Assembly: GCA_016717005.1 (NCBI GenBank)
Contig: JADJUF010000007.1
Coordinates: 564,001 to 628,000, forward strand
Source of the DNA: Myxococcales bacterium
Lineage (GTDB): Bacteria > Myxococcota_A > Polyangia > Haliangiales > Haliangiaceae
DNA: 64,000 nucleotides
Reading direction: 5' to 3'
Positions 19,406-28,999 of the stretch are shown piece after piece; the stretch's first letter is position 1, and each line of letters begins with the position of its first letter. The translations under genes and the position numbers were made by a program. The notes under the pieces are model-generated. The model ran no database searches and was not told the origin of the DNA. It saw only the letters and a list, made by a program, of their open reading frames with translations.

Positions 19406-20071
19406 TGGACAGGCTCCTCCGCCCGTCGTGGGCGGTGGGGTGGGCGCCACGAGGCGCACAGGGGACACCACGCGCGATCGGCCCCGTCATGTGGGTTGCC
19501 TGATCGCGCCTCTCACTCACCTATCGGCTGCAAGAAGCCATGCCAGCACAGGTTTGTTTTTGTGCCGTTTTCCGATCGCCCGAATCACGTGCGATCACGC
19601 GCGCCTCCAACCCAGAAAAATCTTCGCGGTTGATCGGGCAGATCTCCGTCGGGACCCGCGGACCACCGGCACCGGGATCTCGGTGGAACCCTGGTGATCG
19701 CACCGATCAAACACCTGCCTGCGCACCGTGGGCGGCTGTGCGTGCACCGCGGGAGCGCTGCGCGTGCACCGCGGGAGCGCTGCGCGAGCACCGCGGGAGC
19801 GCTGCGCGAGCCTGCGGAAGCACCGCAGGAGCGCTGCGGGAGCGCTGCCCGAGCGCTGCCCGAGCGCTGACCGAGCGCCGCGGGAGCGCCGCGGGAGCGC
19901 CGCCCGAGCGCGCTCGGCGAGCGCTCGCACACGCGCCCCATGTTGTTGATCGCACGTACGAACTCGCTCGTTGATGCGCCCGATCCGGCACTCGATCCGG
20001 CACTCGATCGCGCTTGCGCGGGCCGCAGGCTATTGACCGCTCCCTTGCGGCGTCGCGATGCTCTCCAACCG
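19406..20071. other. divergent intergenic region, promoter side of two gene sets
   Basis: These 666 bases lie between the start of the 17.7-19.4 kb operon and the plus-strand gene at 20072, so promoters for both should be here. A patch around 19540-19630 is less GC-rich than its surroundings (runs such as TTTGTTTTTGTGCC and CAGAAAAATC), consistent with a promoter area. The remainder is dominated by the GC-rich repeat tract at 19722-19930. No gene is supported. Confidence 0.45.
19722..19930. repeat. GCGGGAGCGCTGC short direct-repeat tract
   Basis: A unit of about 13-20 bases built on GCACCGCGGGAGCGCTGC recurs roughly ten times, drifting to GCCCGAGCGCTG and GCCGCGGGAGC towards the right. The tract ends in a dense AGCGCGCTCG palindromic segment. 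It is intergenic, between two divergently transcribed gene sets. The short ALA/ARG-rich frames within it are by-products of the repeat. Confidence 0.65.
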
Positions 20072-20458
20072 ATGCCGGATGATCCCCACCCGATGCCGGA
20101 TCCCAACCGCCCCGACGCGCAACAGCCAACGGTCGCCAAGTCGCGTGGCACGGCCTGGCTTCTCGATGCCCGCGGCCGGCGCTTCCGACGTCACCCGGAG
20201 GCGATCTCGTTCATCGTCATGCACCAGGCCCACGAGGGAGCGCTCTGGCGCAAGCTGACGCTCCCGGACGGCAGCCCGCTACGGCTGCCGCTGACCATCA
20301 CGAGAGCCGAGTTCATCGCCATGCTCGGCGACACACCCGGTAGCTACCAACTCAACCCGCTCAACCAACACGGTCAGCAGCGCGGCGACCCGCCCCAGCG
20401 GATCGACCTGCACAACACGGTCGCGATCGCGTCGCCTGCCGCCGACTGCTCACGATGA
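20072..20458 (+). CDS. hypothetical protein
   Basis: ATG 20072 gives 128 residues beginning MPDDPHPMPDPN; longer frames add only repeat-derived sequence. The central part looks like a folded domain (GTAWLLDARGRRFRRHPEAISFIV, then LPDGSPLRLPLTITRAEFIAML). The stop overlaps the start of the next frame as ATGA, so it is translationally coupled to the broken nuclease gene. No family is recognised. Coupling to a nuclease fragment suggests a lost recombination or defence role, but this is only context. Confidence 0.5.
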   Translation: MPDDPHPMPDPNRPDAQQPTVAKSRGTAWLLDARGRRFRRHPEAISFIVMHQAHEGALWRKLTLPDGSPLRLPLTITRAEFIAMLGDTPGSYQLNPLNQHGQQRGDPPQRIDLHNTVAIASPAADCSR

Positions 20459-20954
20459 CCGTCGCTGACCTGCGCGCCGGCGCGCGGCCGGGGTTCGACC
20501 TCGCGAGCGAAGCCCTCGCGCCGCTGCCGCTGCCACCCGCGCGGGCGGCGTGGCGGGTGCCGGCGGGGGCGATCGCTTCAGCCACGCGCCTCACGCCGGG
20601 TGACATCGAAGATCTACTGGGGTGTCCCCTGCCCTGGGTGCTCGGCCGAGCGGCATCGCTCCACTCGTACTCGGTGCCGAGCCTGCGCGACGGCCCCGCG
20701 CTCAACGGCGGGCTGGGTCACCGGCTGATCGAGGCGCTGGTGGCGCACGGCGACCTAGTACAGCCACGGGCGGCGCTGGCGGAGGCCATCGACGAGCTCG
20801 TGCCGGGGGTCGCGGCGTGGTTGTTGCAGCCGGGCAGGCCTCCGAGCTGCACCAGCTACGGCACCAGCTCATCGGCGCGGTCGAGGCGGTGGACCTCGTT
20901 GACCAGGGCATCGCCGCCGATGCCCTGGCCCGTTGGACCAGCGCCACTTATTGA
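20455..20954 (+). pseudogene. fragment of an AddB/RecB-like PD-(D/E)XK nuclease domain, frameshifted
   Basis: The reading from ATG 20455 contains IASATRLTPGDIEDLLGCP.PWVL and GGLGHRLIEALV, which match the opening motifs of AddB/Cas4-like nuclease domains (the cysteine of the CP.RW cluster and the GxxxHRLIE helix). Around 20830 the sense switches to another frame, which reads GQASELHQLRHQLIGAVEAVD before stopping. The catalytic D and ExK part is absent. The gene is therefore both truncated and frameshifted. The full enzyme would process DNA ends. It is followed directly by IS481-like repeats, which suggests disruption by transposition. Confidence 0.55.
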
Positions 20955-20977
20955 ACTCGGCGACCGCACCCCTGCGG

Positions 20978-21046
20978 TGTCACCCATGTCCTGAGCGGAC
21001 CTGTCACCCATGTCCTGAGCCGGCGCTGTTACCCATGTCTTGTAAC
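20978..21046. repeat. three TGTCACCCATGTCCTGAGC-type direct repeats (IS481-like terminal sequence)
   Basis: TGTCACCCATGTCCTGAGC occurs at 20978 and 21002, with a diverged third copy at 21027 (TGTTACCCATGTCTTG). Spacing is about 24 bases. Such repeated CCATGTCCTGA motifs are typical of the ends of IS481-family insertion sequences in high-GC bacteria. A related element in inverse orientation, TTCATGGGTG, occurs near 21166. No transposase frame remains between them. I read this as the remnant of an excised or decayed element. Confidence 0.5.
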
Positions 21047-21179
21047 CGGACCGGCAGCACGAGCAGTGCGGTCGCGTCGCACAGACGACCGCAAGGAGAC
21101 GCTGATAGCGATCCGCCGCGCCCAGACCCTCGGTCAGGTCGATCGCGAGGCCGTTACACGGTGGTTCATGGGTGATTCG

Positions 21180-21235
21180 CACAACATGTTGTGACGACCA
21201 CAGCACGGTTTGTTCACCCGATGCCCGTGATCACG
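21180..21235 (+). promoter_or_regulatory. two palindromes upstream of ric, candidate operators
   Basis: A perfect 14-bp palindrome (CACAACATGTTGTG, 21180-21193) and a perfect 10-bp palindrome (CGTGATCACG, 21226-21235) lie 40-96 bases before the ric start. Neither matches the canonical FNR or NsrR consensus closely enough to name a regulator. Nitric-oxide-responsive control is expected for this operon from gene content. Confidence 0.35.
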
Positions 21236-21275
21236 TATGGTTGGAAGTGGAGTAAGTCATGCATAGGACACGGTT

Positions 21276-21947
21276 ATGCAGCCGATGACGACCCCTCTCG
21301 GTGACCTCGCAGCCGCGAATCCGTCCGCAACTCGCGTCTTCCTGCGCCACCGCCTTGACTTCTGTTGTGGTGGCCGCCGAACGCTGGCGGAGGCATGCGA
21401 GCGCGCCGGCCTAAACCCCGCGGAGATCGCCGCGGAGCTCGAGCAGGAGGCCACACGAGGCGATTCATCCATCCGGTGGCAGAGCCGGACGCAGACCGAA
21501 CTCGCCGACCACATCGAGAGCCACTACCACGCCGGCCTTCGCCGAGACCTCCCGCCGCTGATCGAAGCCGCGCGCAAGGTGGAGCGAGTCCACGCGAGCA
21601 AGGCGGGCGTCCCTTCGGGACTCGCGGACGTACTGACCGAGTTCTTCGCCGAGATGCAGAGCCACATGGGCAAGGAAGAGAAGATCCTGTTCCCTATGAT
21701 CCGTGACGGTGCGCGCGGGGAGGCGGTCCACGGGCCGGTCCACGTGATGGAGGGCGAGCACGACGCCCACCGCGAACAGCTCGCGAAGATCCGCGAGCTC
21801 ACGGACGACCTGCGGCTGCCGGCGCACGCCTGCGCGACATGGACGGCGCTCTACCATGGCCTCGAGACCATCGAGGCGGAGCTGATGCAGCATATCCATC
21901 TCGAGAACAACATCCTGTTCTCGCGCGCAACCCGCGGGGACGGATGA
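21276..21947 (+). CDS. ric: iron-sulfur cluster repair di-iron protein (Ric/YtfE/ScdA)
   Basis: The 223-residue protein has the ScdA_N segment at its start (RVFLRHRLDFCCGG, with the conserved CC near residue 30). A hemerythrin-like four-helix domain follows, with ligand motifs HIESHYH, HMGKEEKILFP, EGEHDAHR and HIHLENNILF. The family repairs iron-sulfur clusters damaged by nitric oxide or peroxide and releases or binds NO at its di-iron site. It acts in the cytosol. AGGA lies upstream of ATG 21276. The stop overlaps the next start (ATGA), so it leads a coupled operon ending in a truncated haemoglobin, a coherent NO-stress group. Confidence 0.93.
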   Translation: MQPMTTPLGDLAAANPSATRVFLRHRLDFCCGGRRTLAEACERAGLNPAEIAAELEQEATRGDSSIRWQSRTQTELADHIESHYHAGLRRDLPPLIEAARKVERVHASKAGVPSGLADVLTEFFAEMQSHMGKEEKILFPMIRDGARGEAVHGPVHVMEGEHDAHREQLAKIRELTDDLRLPAHACATWTALYHGLETIEAELMQHIHLENNILFSRATRGDG

Positions 21948-22090
21948 GCACCGTCGTCGCGCCTCCAGCGTCGTTCGACGAGCACCACGGCCTCGAGTTC
22001 GTGCGCCTCGACCACCGTGTCCATGCGCAGATCGCCACCGAGGTGCACTTCAGGGCGTGGCGTCAAGGCGCGCTGGGAGCTGCCTTGTGA
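21944..22090 (+). CDS. 48-residue coupled small ORF, unknown
   Basis: ATG 21944 overlaps the ric stop as ATGA, and its own TGA overlaps the GTG start of the cupin gene. The 48 residues include FDEHHGLEFVRLDHRVHAQIATEVHF. Precise coupling on both sides argues for translation. The histidine-rich centre (EHH, DHR, VHA, VHF) could bind metal or haem, but no family is recognised. It may instead be a leader that couples ric to the cupin gene. Confidence 0.4.
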   Translation: MSTVVAPPASFDEHHGLEFVRLDHRVHAQIATEVHFRAWRQGALGAAL

Positions 22091-22449
22091 AGTCGCGACC
22101 GAAGGCGGCCCACGCCGGCGGCGTGATCGACCTCGCTGAGGTCGCCCGCGAGCTCCGCGCGGACGCCATGGCGTCTGCTGTCGGGCACGCCGCGCGCACG
22201 ATCCTCCGCGAGCCCGATCTCCGGGTCGTCGTGATCGCGATGGAGGCTGGTGCCACGATCGCCGAGCACCACGCGACCGATACGGCGACGTTGTACGTCC
22301 TCCACGGGGACCTGCGGATACGCTTCAACGACCGCGTCGTCGAGCTCGGCGCCGGGCATCTCCTGCCGTTCGCGCGTGGCCTGGTCCACGACGTCGAGGC
22401 GATCGCTGAAAGTGCCGTCGTCCTCGTGCTCGCCCGGAGCGCAACTTGA
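22087..22449 (+). CDS. small cupin-domain protein
   Basis: GTG 22087 gives about 120 residues. The cupin core is visible: EAGATIAEHHATDTATLYVLHGDLRI is motif 1 with two histidines and a glutamate-like position replaced, and LGAGHLLPFARGLVHDVEAI is motif 2. Single-domain cupins in NO and anaerobic-stress operons are common and are thought to bind metal, but the substrate is unknown. The start overlaps the preceding stop and the end overlaps the TTG start of the haemoglobin gene, so it is part of the ric operon. Confidence 0.75.
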   Translation: MKSRPKAAHAGGVIDLAEVARELRADAMASAVGHAARTILREPDLRVVVIAMEAGATIAEHHATDTATLYVLHGDLRIRFNDRVVELGAGHLLPFARGLVHDVEAIAESAVVLVLARSAT

Positions 22450-22868
22450 CGTCACCAGGCTACGGAACCGGCGACGCTTCGTACCGCGCCGCCGGCGGTG
22501 CCGATGGCATCGACCGACTCGTGGATCGATTCTACGAGCACATGGAGACGCTCCTCGAGGCGCGCGCGCTTCGCGCGATGCATGCCGCCGATCTTACCGA
22601 GGTCCGCGAGAAGCTCGCGGTCTTTCTCGTGGCCTGGCTCGGTGGCCCCAACGAGTACCGGACGCGATTCGGCCCGATCTCGATCCCCGGAATCCACGCG
22701 CGCTTCACGATCGACGAAGCGGAGCGGGATGCGTGGCTCCTGTGCATGGCGCGTGCGGTCGACGAGCAGCCGTGGGTCGAGGCGTTCAAGACCTACTTCA
22801 TGCAGGCGATCGCCGTCCCTGCGGAGCGGGTGCGCGTCGCTTCGGTGATGCGTCGCGCCGACTCGTGA
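22446..22868 (+). CDS. truncated haemoglobin (group II-like)
   Basis: The 140-residue protein begins at TTG 22446, overlapping the cupin stop (TTGA). Globin features are the RLVDRFYEHM helix, the phenylalanine-tyrosine CD region (YRTRFGPISIPGIHARF), the proximal histidine in IHARFTIDEAERDAWL and a C-terminal helix with a W (EQPWVEAFKTYF). These match group II truncated globins. Such proteins bind O2 and NO and are often NO dioxygenases or peroxidases. It is the last gene of the ric operon and converges on the SLAC1 gene. The stop-to-stop gap there is 135 bases and holds no clear gene. Confidence 0.85.
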   Translation: MTSPGYGTGDASYRAAGGADGIDRLVDRFYEHMETLLEARALRAMHAADLTEVREKLAVFLVAWLGGPNEYRTRFGPISIPGIHARFTIDEAERDAWLLCMARAVDEQPWVEAFKTYFMQAIAVPAERVRVASVMRRADS

Positions 22869-23003
22869 TCACACCGGCGCGCGGTGCGCGCCGCCGCGGC
22901 CGCGTGACCGATGGCGCGGCCGCGCGACCCTCGCGCCGCACCTTACCAACCTGGGCTTGCGACGTGCACGGCGGGATCCCGGCCGAAGTCGACGCAGCAA
23001 CGC

Positions 23004-24053
23004 TCAGCGACTCGACGAGGGGTGGGCGGGCCGGGCGAGGTGCCGCGCCATGCCGGCCGCGGCGAGGCACCACGCGCCGAGCGCCACGTACACGAACACG
23101 CGCGCGATGCCGCCGAGGAATGCGGCGTCGACCACGCGGGAAAGGCGGAACGTGCACACCGTGTACATGCCGAGCGGGAACACGGCGCCCCAGTAGAGCG
23201 GGTCATAGCGCAGCGGGAACTTGCGGATGACGTGGCGCCAGACCCCGAGGATCAGCAGCATCGGGATCCACCACGTCGCGGTGGCCCACCACATCCACGT
23301 AAAGCCCCGCACGAACGGGAGGATCTGCTCGAGCGCCGGCGAGTGCGGCGCAGCGGCGACGAGCATCGTGCCCGCGAGCGTCGAGATCGCCGCCGCGCCC
23401 ATGTTGATCCAGTACGGCGGCGCGAGGTCAGAGGGGCTCATCGTGAAGAACGTGTATCGGTAAAAGATCAGCGAGATGATCCATAGGTACAGCATCCCGC
23501 CGCCGAGCCACATCGCGAGCGAGAACACGAGCGCCGCCTCCGCGTGCGCGCCAAGAGAAGGGGCGAGCTGCGCGCCGAGCACGCTGACGGACTGAGCGGC
23601 GACGACGCTGATCAGCCAGCCTCCGTTGATTCCATCGGCGAGCGCGGGCTTCTGGGTCTTGACGGTGAGCAGCGCGAAGATCCCGTAGATCAGCACAGCC
23701 CAGAGGACGATCCCGGCGAACCATAGCCCGAGCGCCGCGGCGAGGCTGCCGCCGACGATCAAGCACTGCGACCCGAGCACGCAGGTCGCCGCGACGATCG
23801 TAAAGAACCCGACGGCCCGACGGTGGTCAACGAGGTCGGCGCGGACGCGATCGCCATGGCGGATCACGCGCGCGATCAGCAGCGTCCACAGGATCGAGTA
23901 GAAGCCTAGGTTGCAGGCGAATAGCGCCACGGCAACCGGATGCAGCGCGAGGGACTCGCACGCGAGCGACACGATCCCGGTCGCCATCGCGAGCGCGAAG
24001 TACGCAGGGTGCATCCCAGCAAGGCCACCAACGGGCTGCGCGGCTTCCATCAT
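23004..24053 (-). CDS. SLAC1/TehA-family anion channel or C4-dicarboxylate transporter
   Basis: The protein has about 349 residues and ten hydrophobic segments, starting at ATG 24053, where the stop of the upstream gene overlaps (ATGA). The opening HPAYFALAMATGIVSLAC and the internal PPYWINMGAAAISTLAGT match the TehA/SLAC1 (voltage-dependent anion channel, PF03595) family. Members carry tellurite resistance, malate, chloride, nitrate or sulfite anions. Because the operon otherwise contains nitrate-reductase-like proteins, nitrate or nitrite passage is a reasonable guess but not visible from sequence. It is the last gene of a minus-strand run that starts at 28901 or 30783. Confidence 0.85.
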   Translation of the reverse strand: MMEAAQPVGGLAGMHPAYFALAMATGIVSLACESLALHPVAVALFACNLGFYSILWTLLIARVIRHGDRVRADLVDHRRAVGFFTIVAATCVLGSQCLIVGGSLAAALGLWFAGIVLWAVLIYGIFALLTVKTQKPALADGINGGWLISVVAAQSVSVLGAQLAPSLGAHAEAALVFSLAMWLGGGMLYLWIISLIFYRYTFFTMSPSDLAPPYWINMGAAAISTLAGTMLVAAAPHSPALEQILPFVRGFTWMWWATATWWIPMLLILGVWRHVIRKFPLRYDPLYWGAVFPLGMYTVCTFRLSRVVDAAFLGGIARVFVYVALGAWCLAAAGMARHLARPAHPSSSR

Positions 24054-24277
24054 CGGCGAAGGAGGTAGCGGAGCAGCCCGAAGTTGATCCCGAGACACCC
24101 GGCGCTCGCCGCGAGCGCCGGCCAGACCACACCGTCGTCATCGCCGAGCCACGCGTTCACGGTCGCGGCGAGCAGCCAGAGCTGGAGGATCACGAGGATC
24201 AGCACGAAGCACAGCACCCCGTGCACCACGGTCAGCCGCTGCGCGCGCGTCGACTGGCCCCGGAACCTGACGCTCAT
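24050..24277 (-). CDS. small two-helix membrane protein
   Basis: The protein has 75 residues. Two hydrophobic helices are present (HGVLCFVLILVILQLWLLAATV and a second ending GINFGLLRYLL). It begins with a basic segment (RFRGQSTRAQR). The start overlaps the end of the Rieske gene and the stop overlaps the SLAC1 start, both as ATGA. The tight coupling suggests a small membrane subunit of the redox complex. I do not recognise a named family. Confidence 0.7.
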   Translation of the reverse strand: MSVRFRGQSTRAQRLTVVHGVLCFVLILVILQLWLLAATVNAWLGDDDGVVWPALAASAGCLGINFGLLRYLLRR

Positions 24278-24923
24278 ACCGTCCTCGCCTTGATGCCGAC
24301 GGCGTAGACCTCGTCGCCCGTGACCTCGAGCTCAATCACCGGAAGCGGTCGCGGCGGAGGGCCTGCGATGTTGCGCCCGGTCGCGAGTTCGAAGACGCCG
24401 TCATGGCATGGACAGCGCAGGATGCCCTGGTCGAGCTCCGGAATGACGGCGCACGACAGGTGCGTGCACTTCTGACTGTAGGCGAGCAGCCTGCCGTCGC
24501 GCATACGGATCAGCAAACAGGGATTATGCGCGTCGGGATAGGCGAACATCGTCGCGCTACCGAGCGGCAGCGCCGCCAGCGACGCGATCCGCACGCGGCC
24601 GGTCTTCGCGCGGCGAGCGCGCACGAGGCTCTTGGCCGCGATCCACACCTGGCCGGCGACGAACGCGCCGCTCGTGAGCACGAGGAACTTTGCGAAGTCG
24701 CGGCGGGCCACGAAGTCGGCCTCGGGCGTGTCGATCGCAAAGTCCTGGCGCCATCGCGGCTGCGCCTCCATCGGTCGCCCATCGGGCGCGACGGTGATAT
24801 CCCCCGGATCCCGCGCCGGCCCGGAGAGGGCCGGGGGGCGCGGGCGGGGGGGGGCCGGCGCGCGCGGGCGGGGGGGGGGGGGGGGGGGGGGGCGCCCCCG
24901 CGCGGCATGCTCTCGTCGGCCAC
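24274..24923 (-). CDS. Rieske [2Fe-2S] protein, N-terminus frameshifted at poly-G tract
   Basis: The downstream 165 residues from ATG 24771 contain the Rieske ligands CTHLSC and CPCH, with a membrane anchor (FLVLTSGAFVAGQVWIAA) before them. The true start is probably GTG 24923: it has GGAGGT upstream, inside the preceding gene's end, and reads VADESMPRGG in another frame. In the downstream frame, codons before ATG 24771 read DPGDITVAPDGRP, which looks like genuine Rieske leader sequence. The two frames are separated by a 23-base G run. The protein would carry electrons from quinol or a cytochrome to the molybdoenzyme. Rieske proteins beside bacterial nitrate reductases are known. Confidence 0.8.
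24845..24892. repeat. poly-G tracts, the longer of 23 bases
   Basis: An uninterrupted run of 23 G occupies 24870-24892, preceded by a shorter run of about nine at 24846-24854. They sit in the N-terminal coding region of the Rieske gene, where they would encode a polyproline stretch. Such a run is prone to slippage in vivo and to length errors in sequencing. Either would switch the reading frame. Confidence 0.9.
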
Positions 24924-24925
24924 GG

Positions 24926-25579
24926 CTACACCTCCACCCCGGCGAACGGATCGTTGGTATCGATCACGGGCAGGCGCATCCCGCGATTGTGCGGCCGCTC
25001 CGCCATCGCGGCGGTGACGTCGACGTGTGACGGCGCGCCGGGGCCGCGCGGCACCATCACGTTGACGCGCGTGGTGATGGCCTGGTCACCGAACTGGAAT
25101 TTGTTGACCGGCGCCGACCGCGGGCGGAGCGCACGCACCTCCTCGCGGGTTCCGAAGAACAGGGCCTGGCTCGGGCAGACCGTCGCGCACATCGGCTTCT
25201 TGCCGACGGAGGTGCGGTCGTAGCACATGTCGCACTTCATCATCACCGCGCGATCGATGTAGAGTTCCGGCACGCCGAACGGGCAGGCGACGACGCAGTT
25301 GCCGCAGCCGATGCAGCGCGGCTTGCGTGCGCTCTGCACGACGCCGTCGGCGCTGCGCTTGATCGCATCGGCGGGGCAGACCTCGGCGCAGGTCGGCTGC
25401 TCGCAGTGCATGCACACGACCGGCACGGTCTGGACCGACGTGGCGCGATCGATGTACTCGAGGTGAATCATCGAGTCCCCGCGGTGCGTGTCGCACTCCG
25501 TGCATGCGTGGACGCAGGCCTGACAGCCGATGCAGCGGCTGGGGTCGACGAAAAACTCGAGATCATGAGGGACGGGCAT
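24926..25579 (-). CDS. 4Fe-4S ferredoxin-type electron transfer subunit
   Basis: The 217-residue cytosolic protein carries four cysteine clusters in the DmsB/NrfC pattern: CIGCQACVHAC at about residue 17, CMHCEQPTCAEVC near 56, CIGCGNCVVAC near 89 and CDMCYDRT with CATVC further on. That gives up to four [4Fe-4S] clusters. No Tat signal is visible. It should pass electrons between the membrane components and the molybdopterin subunit encoded immediately upstream; six bases separate the genes. The C-terminal 60 residues form an extension rich in V and R without ligands. Confidence 0.92.
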   Translation of the reverse strand: MPVPHDLEFFVDPSRCIGCQACVHACTECDTHRGDSMIHLEYIDRATSVQTVPVVCMHCEQPTCAEVCPADAIKRSADGVVQSARKPRCIGCGNCVVACPFGVPELYIDRAVMMKCDMCYDRTSVGKKPMCATVCPSQALFFGTREEVRALRPRSAPVNKFQFGDQAITTRVNVMVPRGPGAPSHVDVTAAMAERPHNRGMRLPVIDTNDPFAGVEV

Positions 25580-25585
25580 AGCGGC

Positions 25586-27851
25586 TCACTGTTGCGGTTC
25601 GAGGATCGCCGCGTACGCGGGCGGCGCATCGGCGCGCCGCACGCGGCAGCCGCAGACCTTGTATTGGGGGATCTTGCTGATCGGATCCTGGGCCGCGACC
25701 GTCAGTCGATTCGGGCTCTTGTCGCCTGGCCAGTGATACGGGATGAAGACGGTGTCGGGGCGGATCGTCGCGACCACGGAGGCCCGCACGGTGATCGCGC
25801 CGCGGCGCGTCTCGCACGTCGTCCAGTCGTCATCGGCGATCCCGAGCTTCTCGGCGAGGCGCGGATGAAGCTCGATCCGCGGCTCGGGATACTGCTTGAC
25901 GAGCGGGCCGATGCGGCGCGTCTGGGTCCCCGACAGGAACTGGCTCACCACGCGGCCAGTCGTCAGGAAGATCGGGTAGTCCTCGCTAGCGTCGTCGACG
26001 GCGGAGCGGTACTCGGCGACGTTGAACCGCGCCTTGCCGTCGGGGAAGTAGAACGGGCCCGCGCCCTTCGCGATCGGGTTGTAGCTGCCGGTCGCGAACA
26101 GCCGCGGCGTGCCCGGATCGTCGGGCGTCGGCGCGCCGGTCTGCGGATCGTGGCTGTAGCAGGGCCAGAACACGCCCATCTGCTGTTCAATCTTCTCGTA
26201 GGTGACGCCGGAGTAGTCCGCGATGCCGCCCTTGCTGGCGACCCGCAGCTCATCGAAGATCTCGCGCGGACTCGCGAACGTGAACCCGTGTGGCCGGTCG
26301 AGCGCCTTCGCCAGATCCTGGACGACCTTCCAGTCCGCGCGCGCCTCGCCGGGACACTCCACGGCCTTGTTGATCTTGATGACGCGCCCCTCGACCTGCG
26401 TCACGGTGCCCTCGTCCTCCTCCTGCAGGCTGCCGGGCAGGACGATGTCGGCGTGGCGCGCGGTGTCATTCACGAAGAAGTCGATCGCGACGAAGAACTC
26501 GAGCTTCTCGAGCGCCCGCGCACGAACTGGTTGTCGGGCAGCGAGACCTTCGGGTTGAAGCAGATCGCGAGGAGCCCCTTGATCTCGCCCGCGTCGATCT
26601 TGCGGAACATTTCGTAGGCATCGACACCCGGACCTGGGAGGTCGCGCTCGTCGATCTGCCAGACCGACGAGACGTACGCGCGATGCTCCGGGTTCGAGAT
26701 CTCGCGCAGGCCGGGCAACTGCGTGCACTTCTGGCCGTGCTCGCGTCCGCCCTGGCCGTTGGCCTGCCCGGTGATCGTGCCGTAGCCGCTGTGCGGCTGG
26801 CCGATCCGGCCCGACGCCAGCACGAGGTTGATCGCGCCGAGCGCGTTCTGAACGCCGTTGGAGTGGTGCTCGATCCCGCGCGCGTGGAGCAGGAAGCTCG
26901 ACTTCGCGGTGCCCCACAGCTCCGCCGCCTTGCGCAGCGAGCGCTCGGGGACGCCCGTGACCTCCGCGGCGCGCGCGAGCGGCCAGCTCCGGCAGTACTC
27001 GGCCACCGCCTCGAACCCGACGGTGTGCGCGTCGACGAACGCGCGATCGAACCAGTCCTGCTCGATCATCACGCCGAGCACCCCGGCGAAGAGCGCGGCG
27101 TCGCGGCCCGGCCGGACCGGGAGGTACAGGTCGCACGTGCGCGCGATCGGCGTGATCCGCGGGTCCTGGACGATCACCTTTGCGCCTCGCTCGCGCGCCT
27201 GCCAGATGTAGTTTGTCGTGATCGGCGCGCACTCGGCGACGTTCGAGCCGGCGACCCAGATCAACTCGGCGCCGACCATGTCCTCCACGGGCTCGTCGTG
27301 CGATCGATGCCGAACGCCTTCATGCTCGCCGCGCCCGCGCTCACCATGCAGAGCCGGCCGTTGTAGTCGATGAACGGCGTCTTCAGGCAGACCCGCGCGA
27401 ACTTGCCGAGCAGATAGGTCTTCTCGGTCGTGAGGCTCGCGCCGCTGAGGACGCCGATCGACGCGTTGCCGTGCACCGTCTGTAGCCGCGAGATCTCGCG
27501 AGCGACGTGGGCGATCGCGTCGTCATACGGCATCGCCGCGAAGCCACCCGGCGCTTCCGGATCGCGGCGGAGCGCGGTCACCAGCCGATCCGGATGCGAG
27601 CCCTGGAGGTAGCGCTTGACGCCCTTCGGACACAGCATCCCGCGGTTGAACGGAAACTCCTCCCACGGCTCGAAGCCGATCACCTCGTTGTCGCGAACCT
27701 TGAGCTGGATGCCGCACTGCTGCCCGCAGAAGCAACAGTGCGTCTTCACGAGCCTGTCGGCGACACCCGCCGTGCCGCCGCGGGTGCCGGCGGACAGGTG
27801 CGGTCCGAACGCACGGATGATCGCGAGGTCGTCGACGGGGAGTTTCGCCAT
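25586..27851 (-). CDS. molybdopterin oxidoreductase, nitrate reductase-like (NarB/NasA group), with two frameshifts
   Basis: Reconstructed across two frame changes, the protein is about 755 residues. The N-terminal [4Fe-4S] motif is CCFCGQQCGIQL with the last cysteine in MLCPKG. The molybdopterin-binding core follows (VAGSNVAECAPI, LLHARGIEHHSNGVQN, GYGTITGQANGQGG). The C-terminal dinucleotide-binding domain ends in FIPYHWPGDKSPNRLT. Frame breaks fall near 27280 (between TTSP and EDMVG) and 26515 (between DNQFV and LEKLEFF). No Tat signal is seen, so a cytosolic, assimilatory-type enzyme is likely. The breaks look like single missing or extra bases in GC-rich sequence. Substrate nitrate is inferred from family likeness and the Rieske/FeS partners. 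Confidence 0.82.
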
Positions 27852-27854
27852 GGA

Positions 27855-28901
<1,047 letters not shown>

Positions 28902-28999
28902 GACCGAGCCTCCCTCTGCGACTCCCGACTTTCCAGCTCAACTGTCACGAATCCCCTCCACTCAGTCGCACAGATCCGCGCTTTTTGCCATGTCGAACG

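Noticed and set aside
18082..19633. Plus-strand frames antisense to the proline-rich protein
   Set aside because: They are basic, low-complexity shadows; the minus frame has a strong ribosome-binding site and structured domains.
19540..19974. Small frames in the GCGGGAGCGC repeat
   Set aside because: They consist of repeated RSAR/GSAAR-type residues produced by the DNA repeat.
22868..23003. Possible gene in the gap between the haemoglobin and SLAC1 genes
   Set aside because: Only short GC-biased frames are present; the gap is convergent and likely holds terminators.
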